Shown one piece after another: positions 25,502-34,841 of a stretch of 64,000 bases of DNA. The DNA lies in the NCBI RefSeq assembly GCF_003201205.1, contig NZ_QICN01000007.1, forward strand, positions 170,032 to 234,031. Direction: 5' to 3'. Every line of letters begins with the position of its first letter. The stretch's first letter is position 1. The DNA is from Sinimarinibacterium flocculans (GTDB taxonomy: Bacteria > Pseudomonadota > Gammaproteobacteria > Nevskiales > Nevskiaceae). Below the pieces are notes generated by a model. The model saw only the letters and a list, made by a program, of their open reading frames with translations, was not told the origin of the DNA and did not search any database. The position numbers and the translations under genes were made by a program.

Positions 25502-26539
25502 GTGGTTTCCGCCCACCCCTCCCAGACACCCGGCGGCGTCATCGCCTCGCTGTACGCGCGCGGTCTGCTCGACTATCTGCGCAGCCGCGGCGTCGACCCC
25601 GCGCGCCTGTATCCCGAGGCGCGCGTACGCCAGCTCGAATCGGCGCGCGGGCACGAGGAGATTCCGCTGACGGAGTGGATCGGCATGTTCGATCGCGCCG
25701 TGGAGGCACTCGGCGAGCCGGACCTGCCGCTCAAGGCCGGCGCCAGCCTGCACGTGCGCCACCTGGGCGTGCTCGGCCATGTGCTGATGAGCTGCGCGAC
25801 GCTCGGCGAGGTCGCGCAGCAACTGGCCCGTTACATCCGCCTGCTCGGCCAGATCGGCCAGCCCGAGGTGCAGCGCGACGGCGACCGCATCCACCTGCTG
25901 TGGATCTGGCCGCACCCGACGCCGCCGTCGGGCGCGGTGGCGCAGTTCATGCTCGGCGCGCGGTCGATGTTCATGCGCTGGCTCGCCGACCGGCCGGACC
26001 TGCGCTACGACGCGCACTTCCACTTTCCCGCGCCGCCGGACACGCAGGCCTTCGAAAGGGTCTTCGGCGGCGAGCTGCACTTCGACCAGCCGCGCAGCAA
26101 GATGGTGTTTCCGGACGCGTACATGGCGCTGCCGGTGGCCACCGCCGACGAGGACCTGCGCCAGCAGGTCGAGGCCCGGGCGCAGTCGCTGCTGCGCGTC
26201 CTCGAAGGCGAGGCGCCGCTGCTCTCCGCGCTCAAGGGCGTGCTGGCGCGCAACCTCGCCAACGGCCGCGTCTCGCTCGAGGAGGCCGCCGCGGCTCTCG
26301 ACACCTCGACGCGGACGCTGCAGCGCCGCCTCGGCGCGCTGGGCCGCTCGTTCCAGTCGGTGCTCGACGAGGTGCGCCTGCATGCCGCCGAAAACCTGCT
26401 GCGCGATCCGAACGTCTCGCTCACGCAGATCGCGTTCCTGCTCGGATACACCGAGCAGAGCACCTTCCACAATGCGTTCCGGCGATGGACCGGCGCCTCG
26501 CCCGGTAGCTGGCGGCGCCAGCAGACGGGCCGCGACTAG
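25502..26539 (+). CDS. AraC-family transcriptional regulator (arabinose-binding-like N-domain)
   Basis: 345 aa from a GTG at 25502; a TTG at 25463 would add 13 residues, and no ATG fits. The N-terminal half matches the Arabinose_bd-type sensor domain of OruR/ArgR-like AraC proteins (ASLYARGLLDYLRSRGVDP). The C-terminal 100 residues hold two helix-turn-helix units, the second as ITQIAFLLGYTEQSTFHNAFRRWTG with only minor changes from the family consensus. It is divergent from the ceramidase-like pair, with about 290 bases between the starts, so it is a candidate regulator of that pair. The inducer is unknown. Confidence 0.88.
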   Translation: MVSAHPSQTPGGVIASLYARGLLDYLRSRGVDPARLYPEARVRQLESARGHEEIPLTEWIGMFDRAVEALGEPDLPLKAGASLHVRHLGVLGHVLMSCATLGEVAQQLARYIRLLGQIGQPEVQRDGDRIHLLWIWPHPTPPSGAVAQFMLGARSMFMRWLADRPDLRYDAHFHFPAPPDTQAFERVFGGELHFDQPRSKMVFPDAYMALPVATADEDLRQQVEARAQSLLRVLEGEAPLLSALKGVLARNLANGRVSLEEAAAALDTSTRTLQRRLGALGRSFQSVLDEVRLHAAENLLRDPNVSLTQIAFLLGYTEQSTFHNAFRRWTGASPGSWRRQQTGRD

Positions 26540-26593
26540 CCCGCCGGGGCTCACCTTGCAGTGCAACATCGGCGGGCGTAAGGTGCGCGCCGC

Positions 26594-27970
26594 ATGAAAA
26601 TCATCATCCTCGGGGCAGGTCAGGTGGGCTCCACACTGGCCGAAAACCTGGCCAGCGAGCGCAACGACGTGACCGTCGTCGACCTCAATGCCAGCCCGCT
26701 TGCGAGCCTGCAGGAACGGCTCGACATCCGCACGGTGCTGGGCCACGCCTCGCACCCGGGCACGCTGCGCCAGGCCGGCGCCGACGATGCGGACATGATC
26801 ATCGCCGTCACCGCCAGCGACGAGACCAACATGCTGGCGTGCCAGATCGCCAACGTGCTGTTCAACACGCCGACCAAGATCGCGCGCGTGCGTGCGGCGG
26901 AGTACCTCAAGGAAGACAAGCTGTTCGGCGACGACGGTCTGCCGGTGGATCTGCGCATCTCGCCGGAGCAGCTGGTCACCGACCTGATCCAGCGTTTGAT
27001 CGAGTACCCGGGCGCGCTGCAGGTCGTGGAGTTCGCCGACGGCCGCGTGCGCCTGGTCGGCGTCAAGGCCTACTACGGCGGACCCCTGGTATCGCGCCAG
27101 CTCAAGGAACTGCCGCAGCATCTGCCGGGCATCGACGCGCGCGTGGCGGCGATCTACCGCCGCGGACGCCCGATCATGCCCGAGGGCGACACCATCATCG
27201 AGGCGGAGGACGAGGTGTTCTTCGTCGCCGCACGCGGCCACATCCCCAAGATCATTGCCGAGCTACGCCGTCTCGACAAACCGGTGAAGCGCGTGATGCT
27301 CGCCGGCGGCGGCAAGATCGGCCTGCGTCTGGCGCGCGCACTGGAGAGCAGCAAGATCCAGGTCAAGATCATCGAGAAGTTCAAGGAACGCTCGGAGTAC
27401 CTGTCCGAGCAGCTCCAGCACAGCATCGTGCTCACCGGCGACGCTGCCAACGAGTCGCTGCTGCGCGAGGAGAACATCGAGGACGTGGATGTCTTCTGCG
27501 CGATCACCAACGACGACGAGGCCAACATCCTCTCGGCGATGCTGGCCAAGCGCATGGGTGCGCGCAAGGCGCTGTGCCTGATCAACCGCCTGTCGTATGT
27601 CGACCTCGTCGAAGGCGGCAGCATCGACATCGCCATCTCGCCGCAGCAGTCCACGGTCTCGGCACTGCTCTCGCGCGTGCGACGCGGCGACGTGGTCAAG
27701 GTGCATTCGCTGCGCCGCGGCGCCGCCGAGGCGATCGAGGCGATCGCGCACGGCGACCGCCACAACTCCAAGGTCGTCGGCCGCCGGCTGGAAGAGATCA
27801 AGCTGCCGCCGGGCACGACCATCGGTGCGATCGTGCGCGGCGACGAGGTCATCATTGCCCACCATGACACGCTGATCGAGGCGGAGGATCACGTCATCAT
27901 GTTCATGGTCGACAAGAAGTGCGTGAAGGATGTCGAGAAGCTGTTCCAGGTCGGACTGAACTTCTTCTGA
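26594..27970 (+). CDS. trkA: Trk potassium uptake system protein TrkA
   Basis: 458 aa, full length. Two tandem RCK units are visible: each begins with a Rossmann NAD-binding loop ([13 protein letters not shown] at about residue 7; [13 protein letters not shown] at about 238) and is followed by an RCK_C domain with the [16 protein letters not shown] segment in the second unit. TrkA is a cytoplasmic ring that gates the TrkH channel in response to NAD(H)/ATP. The partner trkH starts 13 bases downstream. Start ATG at 26594. Confidence 0.95.
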   Translation: MKIIILGAGQVGSTLAENLASERNDVTVVDLNASPLASLQERLDIRTVLGHASHPGTLRQAGADDADMIIAVTASDETNMLACQIANVLFNTPTKIARVRAAEYLKEDKLFGDDGLPVDLRISPEQLVTDLIQRLIEYPGALQVVEFADGRVRLVGVKAYYGGPLVSRQLKELPQHLPGIDARVAAIYRRGRPIMPEGDTIIEAEDEVFFVAARGHIPKIIAELRRLDKPVKRVMLAGGGKIGLRLARALESSKIQVKIIEKFKERSEYLSEQLQHSIVLTGDAANESLLREENIEDVDVFCAITNDDEANILSAMLAKRMGARKALCLINRLSYVDLVEGGSIDIAISPQQSTVSALLSRVRRGDVVKVHSLRRGAAEAIEAIAHGDRHNSKVVGRRLEEIKLPPGTTIGAIVRGDEVIIAHHDTLIEAEDHVIMFMVDKKCVKDVEKLFQVGLNFF

Positions 27971-27982
27971 CGACCGCCGCCG

Positions 27983-29467
27983 ATGGGCTCCGCGCATTTC
28001 GTCCGGTCGTCGCCGCATCGTTTCGCCGCGGTCCAGCGCGTGACCGGCGTGCTGCTGATGGTGTTCTCGAGCACGATGCTGCCGCCGCTGCTGATCAGCC
28101 TCGCCCGCCGCGAGGGCGAGATCAGCGCGTTTCTCGCCGGACTGCTCATCACCTCGGTGGCCGGTGCCGCAACCTGGTGGCCGGTCCGGAAGATCACCGC
28201 CGACCTGAAGATCCGCGACGGCTTTCTCGTCGTGATGCTGTTCTGGGTGGTGCTGTCGACCTTCGGTGCGATTCCGTTCTATCTCTGCGATGCCGGCTGG
28301 TTCAGCCTCGTCGACGCGATGTTCGAGGCGACCTCCGGCCTGACGACGACGGGCGCGACCGTCGCCAGCGGGCTCGACCACATGCCGTGGTCCATCCTGT
28401 TCTACCGCGTCGAACTGCACTGGCTCGGCGGCATGGGCGTGATCGTGCTCGCGGTCGCGCTGCTGCCAATGCTCGGTGTCGGCGGCATGCAGCTGTTCCG
28501 CGCCGAGACACCCGGCCCGATGAAGGACACCAAGCTCACGCCGCGGATCGCCAGCACGGCGCGCGCGCTGTGGATCATCTACCTGACCATCACCGTGAGC
28601 TGCACCCTGGTGTACTGGGTGCTCGGCATGAGCTTCTTCGACGCGCTCTGCCACGCGATGTCGACGGTCTCCACCGGCGGCTTCGCCAACTACGACGCCA
28701 GCATCGGTTACTTCGACAGCCTGCCGATCGAGATCGCCTGCATCGCCTTCATGCTGATCGGCGCGACCAACTTCACGCTGCATTTCGTCGCCTGGCGGCG
28801 GCGCTCGCTGCTGACGTATCTGCGCGACACCGAGTTTCGCGCCTACCTCTTCATCGTCCTCAGCTTCGGCGTGCTGGTCTGCGTGCCGCTGTGGTGGTTC
28901 GGCACCTACGAGGATGCCGGCACCTCGATCCGTCGCGGCATGTTCCAGCTCATCGCCTACGGCACCAATGCCGGTTTCGCGACCGCCGATCCGACGCCGT
29001 GGCCGGTCTACGTGCCGCTGCTGATCGTGCTCAGCGGCTTCATGATGGGTTGTGCCGGCTCGACCGCCGCCGGCGTCAAGGTCGCGCGACTGGTGCTGTT
29101 CCTCAAGCAGGCCGCCCGCGAACTGCAGCGCCTGCTGCATCCGAACGCGACCATCGCGCTCAAGTTCGGCGAGCGCAGCGTTCCGGACGACATCGTCTAC
29201 GCCGTCGGCGGCTTCTTCTCGGTGTACGTTGGCCTGACGATCCTGCTGACCTTCGTGATGATCGCCACCGGCCTCGATGCGGTGACGGCGTTCTCGGCTG
29301 TGGCCGCGGCGATCAACAACGAAGGCCCGGGCCTGGGATCGGTCAACTCGACGATGGCCCACCTGACCGACTTCGGCAAATGGGTGCTGATCATCACCAT
29401 GGTCGCCGGTCGTCTGGAGATCTTCACCTTCCTGATCGTGTTCACGCCCGCGTTCTGGCGGAGGTAA
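27983..29467 (+). CDS. trkH: Trk potassium transporter subunit TrkH
   Basis: 494 aa, hydrophobic throughout, with the four M1-P-M2 repeats of the Trk/Ktr/HKT family. Selectivity-filter glycines are seen in TSGLTTTGAT, STVSTGGFANY, YGTNAGFAT and NNEGPGLG. It forms the inner-membrane K+ channel gated by TrkA, encoded immediately upstream. Length is usual for TrkH. The gap to thrB downstream holds a GCCGCCAT/ATGGCGGC hairpin without a T-run. Confidence 0.95.
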   Translation: MGSAHFVRSSPHRFAAVQRVTGVLLMVFSSTMLPPLLISLARREGEISAFLAGLLITSVAGAATWWPVRKITADLKIRDGFLVVMLFWVVLSTFGAIPFYLCDAGWFSLVDAMFEATSGLTTTGATVASGLDHMPWSILFYRVELHWLGGMGVIVLAVALLPMLGVGGMQLFRAETPGPMKDTKLTPRIASTARALWIIYLTITVSCTLVYWVLGMSFFDALCHAMSTVSTGGFANYDASIGYFDSLPIEIACIAFMLIGATNFTLHFVAWRRRSLLTYLRDTEFRAYLFIVLSFGVLVCVPLWWFGTYEDAGTSIRRGMFQLIAYGTNAGFATADPTPWPVYVPLLIVLSGFMMGCAGSTAAGVKVARLVLFLKQAARELQRLLHPNATIALKFGERSVPDDIVYAVGGFFSVYVGLTILLTFVMIATGLDAVTAFSAVAAAINNEGPGLGSVNSTMAHLTDFGKWVLIITMVAGRLEIFTFLIVFTPAFWRR

Positions 29468-29579
29468 TGGCGTCCTGCCAGGCCGCGGAGCGGTGACATC
29501 CCTGTCAAGCCGCCGCCATCCATGGCGGCGCTGTTCAAAACAAGCCTAAGCTTGCGCCAGAACTTCGTACTGAGCCGTC

Positions 29580-30521
29580 ATGTCCGTCTTCACCAAAGTC
29601 AGTCACGCCGAGCTGCGTGAGTTCCTGAAGCAGTATCCGGTCGGGGAGCTGATCGGCTACCAGGGCATCGGCGAGGGCGTGGAGAACACCAACTACTTCG
29701 TCGATACCGGCGACGGTCGCTGGGTGCTGACGCTGTTCGAGCGGCTCAATGTCGAAGACCTGCCGTTCTTTCTGGGCCTGATGGAACACCTGGCCTCGCG
29801 CGGCTTTCCGGGTGCGATGCCGGCGCATACGCACGCGGGCGCGGCGCTGACCGCCCTCAACGGCAAGCCGGCGGCGCTGGTGCGGCGGCTGACCGGGCAG
29901 AGCGTGCTGTTTCCGACGCTCGAGCAGTGCGCACAGGTCGGCCGCGTACTCGGCGATCTGCACGTGTTCGCGCAGTCCTACGCCGGCCGCTGCGAGAACG
30001 CGCGCGGTGTGGCCTGGCGCGAGCAGACCGGACGCCTGCTGGCCGCCAAGTCCACCGACGCCGCGGTCCGCTCCCTGATCGAGGACGAGCTCGCGGCGCA
30101 GTCGCGCATGCCCCTGGACCGGCTGCCGCAAGGGGTGATTCACGCCGACCTGTTCCGCGACAACGTGCTGTTCGTCGACGAGCGGCTCACCGGCGTGATC
30201 GATTTCTACTACGCCTGCAACGACGCGTTGGCCTATGACCTCGCGGTCACCCTCAACGACTGGTGCTTCGAGGCCGATGGCACGCTCAATCCGGCACGCT
30301 GGCAGGCAATGACGGCGGCGTACCGCGCGCGCCGCGAGCTGACCGACGCCGAACGCACGCACTGGCCGCTGCTGCTGCGCGCGGCAGCCCTGCGTTTCTG
30401 GCTGTCGCGCCTGTACGACTGGACGTTCCCACGCGAAGGCGACGTCGTCCACGTCAAGGACCCGGAGCAGTACCGGCGCATCCTCGTCCACCACCGCGAG
30501 CACGCGCCGCCCGCCCTCTGA
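29580..30521 (+). CDS. thrB: homoserine kinase (type II, ThrB of the APH fold)
   Basis: 313 aa, start ATG at 29580. It belongs to the aminoglycoside-phosphotransferase fold rather than the GHMP kinases: GEGVENTNYF near the start, the catalytic HADLFRDNVLF loop near residue 185 and the metal-binding IDFYYACND. These match the alternative homoserine kinase of Pseudomonas and Xanthomonas-like bacteria, which phosphorylates homoserine for threonine synthesis. No other threonine gene is nearby, as is usual for this type. Confidence 0.93.
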   Translation: MSVFTKVSHAELREFLKQYPVGELIGYQGIGEGVENTNYFVDTGDGRWVLTLFERLNVEDLPFFLGLMEHLASRGFPGAMPAHTHAGAALTALNGKPAALVRRLTGQSVLFPTLEQCAQVGRVLGDLHVFAQSYAGRCENARGVAWREQTGRLLAAKSTDAAVRSLIEDELAAQSRMPLDRLPQGVIHADLFRDNVLFVDERLTGVIDFYYACNDALAYDLAVTLNDWCFEADGTLNPARWQAMTAAYRARRELTDAERTHWPLLLRAAALRFWLSRLYDWTFPREGDVVHVKDPEQYRRILVHHREHAPPAL

Positions 30522-30749
30522 GTCGGCGCCGCGCAAAGCCCCCCGGAACCTGCCCGCCCGACGCCGCCCGCACCGCCCGGGCGCGCCCGAAAAAAAAGCG
30601 CGTTCCCCCTCTCCCGCCGGAACCCGGCCGGCCCTAGAATCGCCGACGGCGCGGATCGCGCGCCGCTTCCCGCAAGCCACTGCCGTTGGCGGTCCGGGCT
30701 CGTCGCAACGGCCGAGCGAGCGCACTACGTTTCGGGGTGGAGTCAACCA

Positions 30750-32195
30750 ATGTCGAAGAAGTCTTGGTGGTACGCATCGGCGGCCGCTCGCGCGGCCTGG
30801 TGCCTGTCGGCCGTGGCCGGCCTGTGCAGCGCGGCGGCGTCCGCGCAGACACCGGACGCCGGCTGGTATTTCGGAATCAAGGGCTACGCCAGCTCGCTGT
30901 CGGATTCGGACGGGGAAACCGTCGTGCCGGGTGATCCCGGTTCGCCCGGCTCGCCGTCGGAATCCTGCCTGCTCGGCGACCTGCTCGGTCTGGGCTCGCT
31001 GCTCAGTCCGGAAGGCTGCCTCATCGGTCTGATCGGCGGCGGCAATCCGGGCACGGATCCGACCGACCCCACCGCCGGCCAGCGCCTGCGCACCTCGATC
31101 AGCTACGACACCGGCTGGGCGACCGAGGTCACGCTGGGTTACCGCACCGAGTCGGGTCTGCGTCCGGAGTTGAGCCTTGCCTACGGCGAGAACGACTGGG
31201 ACGAGATCACACTGACGACCAGCGGCGGCGTCGGCACGACAGTGCGATCGAGCAGCCAGCTCGAAACCCTGCGCGCGATGGCCAACCTGTGGCAGGACTT
31301 CGACCTGGGCCGCGCCCAGCCTTACCTCGGCGGCGGCATCGGCTTCCAGCGCTCCAGCATCGCCGGCGACCAGAGCGCCGACGACAGCGGCATCGGCTGG
31401 CAGCTCGGCGCCGGTGTCGGCTTCACCCTGTCGCCGCGCACGGTGCTTTCCGTCGACTACCGCTTTGCCGGCGCCGACGATCCGGAGTACCGCACTGACG
31501 ACGGCGGCACGCTGAGCACCGAGTACCAGGCGCACAAGGTGGCGCTCGGCCTGCGCTACACCTTCGCCCCGGCCGAGAAGCCCGCCCCGCCGCCCGCCAA
31601 GCAGCCGGCGACGGTGCCCTACGAGGCCCCGGTGAAGACACCCACCATCCTGTGCCCGGACACGCCGGCCGGCATTCCGGTCGGGCCCGACAACTGCCCG
31701 CTGGACTCGGACGGCGACGGCATTCCCGACTACCTCGACCAGTGCCCGAACACGCCGCCGGGACTCAAGGTGCTGCCGGACGGCTGCGCGCCGCAGGGCG
31801 ACTGCCGCAAGCCGCGCCCGGGCGAGCGCGTCGACGAGCGCGGCTGCGCGCTGGAAGGCCGGTTCATCCTGCGCGGCGTGAACTTCGAGTTCGACTCGGA
31901 TCGTCTCACACCCGAGGCGCGGCTGATCCTCAATGACGTGGCCGGTACGCTCAAGGCCTATCCGAGCGTCAACGTCGACGTCGAGGGGCATACCGACTGG
32001 ATCGGCACCGAGGCCTACAACCTCGGCCTGTCGGAACGCCGCGCCAATGCGGTGAAGCGCTACCTGGTCGACCAAGGCGTCCCGGCCGGCCGCATGCACC
32101 CGGTGGGCTACGGCGAGTCGCAGCCGGTGGCGGACAACGAGACCGAGGACGGTCGCGGCGAGAACCGGCGCGTCGAGCTAAAGGTCAACGACTGA
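30750..32195 (+). CDS. OmpA-family outer membrane protein with TSP3-like linker
   Basis: 481 aa, ATG at 30750 after GGGGTGGAG. Signal peptide about 1-33. Residues about 35-280 form an eight-stranded OmpA-like beta-barrel with a Gly/Pro-rich insert near the start. A proline linker follows, then a thrombospondin type 3-like calcium-binding stretch (DSDGDGIPDYLDQCPNT), then the OmpA C-terminal peptidoglycan-binding domain with VEGHTDWIG and LSERRANAVKRYL. It anchors the outer membrane to peptidoglycan. Two Cys near the N-terminus of the barrel may pair. Confidence 0.92.
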   Translation: MSKKSWWYASAAARAAWCLSAVAGLCSAAASAQTPDAGWYFGIKGYASSLSDSDGETVVPGDPGSPGSPSESCLLGDLLGLGSLLSPEGCLIGLIGGGNPGTDPTDPTAGQRLRTSISYDTGWATEVTLGYRTESGLRPELSLAYGENDWDEITLTTSGGVGTTVRSSSQLETLRAMANLWQDFDLGRAQPYLGGGIGFQRSSIAGDQSADDSGIGWQLGAGVGFTLSPRTVLSVDYRFAGADDPEYRTDDGGTLSTEYQAHKVALGLRYTFAPAEKPAPPPAKQPATVPYEAPVKTPTILCPDTPAGIPVGPDNCPLDSDGDGIPDYLDQCPNTPPGLKVLPDGCAPQGDCRKPRPGERVDERGCALEGRFILRGVNFEFDSDRLTPEARLILNDVAGTLKAYPSVNVDVEGHTDWIGTEAYNLGLSERRANAVKRYLVDQGVPAGRMHPVGYGESQPVADNETEDGRGENRRVELKVND

Positions 32196-32219
32196 CGCCG
32201 GGCCGGCGTGAGTCTTCGG

Positions 32220-32250
32220 GCGGGCGCCGCGTCGCGGCGCCCGCCTTTCT
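32220..32250. terminator. bidirectional rho-independent terminator
   Basis: An 11-bp perfect stem (32220-32230 with 32234-32244) and a three-base loop, followed by CTTTCT on the plus strand. It lies between the convergent OmpA-family gene and a small lipoprotein gene and should end the ompA transcript. Confidence 0.85.
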
Positions 32251-32483
32251 CATGGCTGCGATTCGTCGATGGCCGCGTCGATCTGCGACGTGCGCGCATC
32301 GTTGGCGTCGAGCGCCTCGTCGACCCGGTCGGCAATCGCGTCGCCGGCGTAGCCGATGGCCTCGGTGTTGCGGATGCCGCGCGTTTCCTCGCGACCTTCG
32401 ACCGGGTCCTGCGGCGGCGGCGGTTCGCGACCGTCACAGGCGGCCAGCAAGGTGGCGAGCAGCAGCAGGGGTGTCAGGCGCAT
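32250..32483 (-). CDS. small hypothetical lipoprotein
   Basis: 77 aa. The lipobox LLAAC occurs at about residues 12-16, then DGREPPPP. The mature part is highly charged and acidic, with an Asp/Ala-rich C-terminus. No family recognised. Its stop overlaps the terminator of the convergent ompA gene. It lies just downstream of the ligase gene on the same strand (27 bases) and may be co-transcribed. Confidence 0.7.
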   Translation of the reverse strand: MRLTPLLLLATLLAACDGREPPPPQDPVEGREETRGIRNTEAIGYAGDAIADRVDEALDANDARTSQIDAAIDESQP

Positions 32484-32510
32484 GGTCGTCTCCGGCGTGA
32501 ACGGTGCCCA

Positions 32511-33389
32511 TCATGGCGGATCGGGCGGCGGCATTTCATCCCGCACGCGCAGCAACCGCGCGAAACGCGGCAGGCCGGTAGCCGTCAGGCCGTTGTAGCG
32601 GTAGGTGACCCAGGTGCCCGGCGGTGGCGGCGACCGGCGCTGGGCGTCCGTGAACCCCGTGCCGAGCCGGAACTCGCGGCCGTCCGTCGCCCGCACACGC
32701 AGCGCGCCGAGCATGCCGCGGTAGCGTCCCTGCCCCGGCTCGTGTCCGATCACCTGCGCCTCGGCATCGTCGTGCGCCTTGAGTTTGAGCAGATCCTCGC
32801 TGCGCCGCGCCTGACGAAGCGCCGCCGCACGATGCAGCATCAGGCCCTCGCCACCGGCGGAAAGGATGTCGGCGAGCCGCGCCTCCAGCGCGGCCGAACT
32901 GTCGAGCCGGAACTGCGCCACCGGCCGCAGCCAGTCGATCCGCAACCTGCCGATGAGGTCGCGCAACGCGGCGAGCCGCTCGTCGAAGGTCCCCGGATGC
33001 GCCGGGAGGTCGAAGACCATGTAGCGCACGCGTTGCCAGGCACCGTCCTCGGGCTGCTGCCGGCGGACGATGCCGCTGACCTCGTCGAAGCGCCCGCGCC
33101 CGATCCACAGTTCGCCGTCGAGCGGGACGTGCGGCCAGCCGGCGGTGTACCAGTCCGGCGTCCGGATGCGGCGGCCGCCGCGCGTCAGCAGCCGCGATCC
33201 ATCCCAGTAGCCGCGCACGCCGTCGAGCTTCTCGCTGATCCAGTAGTCGCGAACGTCGACCCCGGCCTCGTAGCGCTGCGCCAGCATCAGCGGCGGCGGA
33301 GCCGGCTCGCCGGCCGGTGCGCTCGGCGACATGACCAACAGCACCGCCAGCAGTGTGGCCGCGCGCAAACCCTTGCGGACAGATCGCAT
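32511..33389 (-). CDS. exported ATP-dependent DNA ligase (LigE type)
   Basis: 292 aa, ATG at 33389 with GGGAGG in the upstream stretch. An N-terminal signal peptide (ATLLAVLLVMSPSAPAG) is followed by the adenylation domain: motif I is EKLDGVRGYWDG, with the AMP-accepting Lys at about residue 54. Motif III (VFDLPAH) and motif IV (GGEGLMLHRA) follow. The C-terminal OB-fold domain ends with WVTYRYNG. LigE enzymes are minimal ligases without extra domains that are found in the periplasm of Gram-negative bacteria and may act on imported DNA. Length fits. Not the replicative ligase. Confidence 0.9.
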   Translation of the reverse strand: MRSVRKGLRAATLLAVLLVMSPSAPAGEPAPPPLMLAQRYEAGVDVRDYWISEKLDGVRGYWDGSRLLTRGGRRIRTPDWYTAGWPHVPLDGELWIGRGRFDEVSGIVRRQQPEDGAWQRVRYMVFDLPAHPGTFDERLAALRDLIGRLRIDWLRPVAQFRLDSSAALEARLADILSAGGEGLMLHRAAALRQARRSEDLLKLKAHDDAEAQVIGHEPGQGRYRGMLGALRVRATDGREFRLGTGFTDAQRRSPPPPGTWVTYRYNGLTATGLPRFARLLRVRDEMPPPDPP

Positions 33390-33536
33390 GCGCTCCCTCC
33401 CCGACGTCGTCGCGTCGTACGGCTTTCGAGCATAGCGCCCGCGCATCGGTGCTCAAGACGCCACTGTGGCGCAGCTCACGGTGCCTGCCGCACAATCGGC
33501 CCGCGCCGGACGAGCCGGCAGGGAGACTTCCAGACG

Positions 33537-34835
33537 ATGACCGCAGTCCAGAGCAGCGGCGGCAACTCGCCGCGGCGCGTGTTGTTCGCGAGCCTGATCG
33601 GCACGACGATCGAGTTCTTCGACTTCTACATCTACGCGACGGCTGCAGTACTGGTGTTCCCGACGCTGTTCTTTCCCGCCGGCGATCCGACCTCGTCGAT
33701 GCTGCAGTCGCTGGCGACCTTCGCGCTCGCCTTCTTCGCACGACCGCTCGGCTCGGCGCTGTTCGGCCACTTCGGCGACCGCATCGGTCGCAAGGCGACG
33801 CTGGTCGCGGCACTGCTGACGATGGGCCTGTCCACCGTGGTCATCGGACTGCTGCCGACCTACGCACAGGTCGGCGTCGCCGCGCCGCTGTTGCTGGCGC
33901 TGTGCCGCTTCGGCCAGGGCCTGGGCCTGGGCGGCGAATGGGGCGGCGCGGTGCTGCTGGCGACCGAGAATGCACCGCCCGGCAAGCGGGCGTGGTACGG
34001 CATGTTCCCGCAGCTCGGCGCACCGATCGGCTTCATCGGTTCGAGCGGTATCTTCCTGATCCTGTCCGGCGTGCTCAGCGACGCGCAGTTCTTCGCCTGG
34101 GGCTGGCGCATCCCGTTCCTCGCCAGCGCGGTACTGGTCCTGGTCGGCCTGTGGGTACGCCTGAGCATTTCCGAAACGCCGGTGTTCCAGAAGGCGCTCG
34201 ACCACGAGACCCGCGTGCGCCTGCCGATGGCGAGCGTCATCCGCGATCACAGACGCGCGCTGGTGCTCGGCACGGTGATCGCGCTCGCCACCTTCGTGCT
34301 GTTCTACCTGATGACCGTGTTCACGCTGACCTGGGGCACGACCGCGCTCGGTTATTCGCGCAGCGAGTTCCTCGTGCTGCAGCTCGTCGGCATCGTGTTC
34401 TTCGGCCTGACCATTCCGTTCTCGGCACGCTATGCCGACCGTCACGGCCGCCGCCGCACCCTGCTGTGGGTCAGCGCCGCGATCGCCGTCTTCGGCCTCG
34501 TCCTTGCGCCGCTGCTGCAGGCCGGCACTGCCGGCGTGCTCACAACCCTGATCGTCGGCCTCGCGCTGATGGGCTACACCTACGGACCGCTGGGCACGAT
34601 CCTGTCGGAGCTCTACCCGACCGCCGTGCGCTATACCGGTTCGTCGCTGAGCTTCAACCTCGCCGGCATCTTCGGCGCCTCGCTGGCGCCGTACATTGCG
34701 ACCTGGCTCGCCCGCAACCACGGCCTCGAGTTCGTCGGCTACTACCTGTCGGTGGCCGCGCTGCTGAGCTTCGCGGCGATGTGGGCCACGCGCGAGACCC
34801 GGGACATGGACTTCGCCGGAAGCGACGGTCGCTGA
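33537..34835 (+). CDS. MHS-family MFS transporter
   Basis: 432 aa, ATG at 33537 after GGGAG. Twelve predicted membrane helices. The metabolite/H+ symporter signatures are present: IEFFDFYIYATAA at the start, GHFGDRIGRK (motif A) at about 75, GEWGGA and a second RYADRHGRRRT loop. MHS carriers take up carboxylates, proline/betaine or shikimate with a proton; the substrate cannot be read here. The next gene begins 6 bases after its stop and may be co-transcribed. Confidence 0.9.
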   Translation: MTAVQSSGGNSPRRVLFASLIGTTIEFFDFYIYATAAVLVFPTLFFPAGDPTSSMLQSLATFALAFFARPLGSALFGHFGDRIGRKATLVAALLTMGLSTVVIGLLPTYAQVGVAAPLLLALCRFGQGLGLGGEWGGAVLLATENAPPGKRAWYGMFPQLGAPIGFIGSSGIFLILSGVLSDAQFFAWGWRIPFLASAVLVLVGLWVRLSISETPVFQKALDHETRVRLPMASVIRDHRRALVLGTVIALATFVLFYLMTVFTLTWGTTALGYSRSEFLVLQLVGIVFFGLTIPFSARYADRHGRRRTLLWVSAAIAVFGLVLAPLLQAGTAGVLTTLIVGLALMGYTYGPLGTILSELYPTAVRYTGSSLSFNLAGIFGASLAPYIATWLARNHGLEFVGYYLSVAALLSFAAMWATRETRDMDFAGSDGR

Positions 34836-34841
34836 ACCCGC

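Noticed and set aside
27263..29362. 699-codon minus-strand ORF antisense to trkA-trkH
   Set aside because: A compositional shadow; both real genes are well-known proteins on the plus strand.
29508..29534. hairpin after trkH as a terminator
   Set aside because: The 9-bp stem is good but has only a two-base loop and no T-run. It might slow but would not clearly stop transcription.
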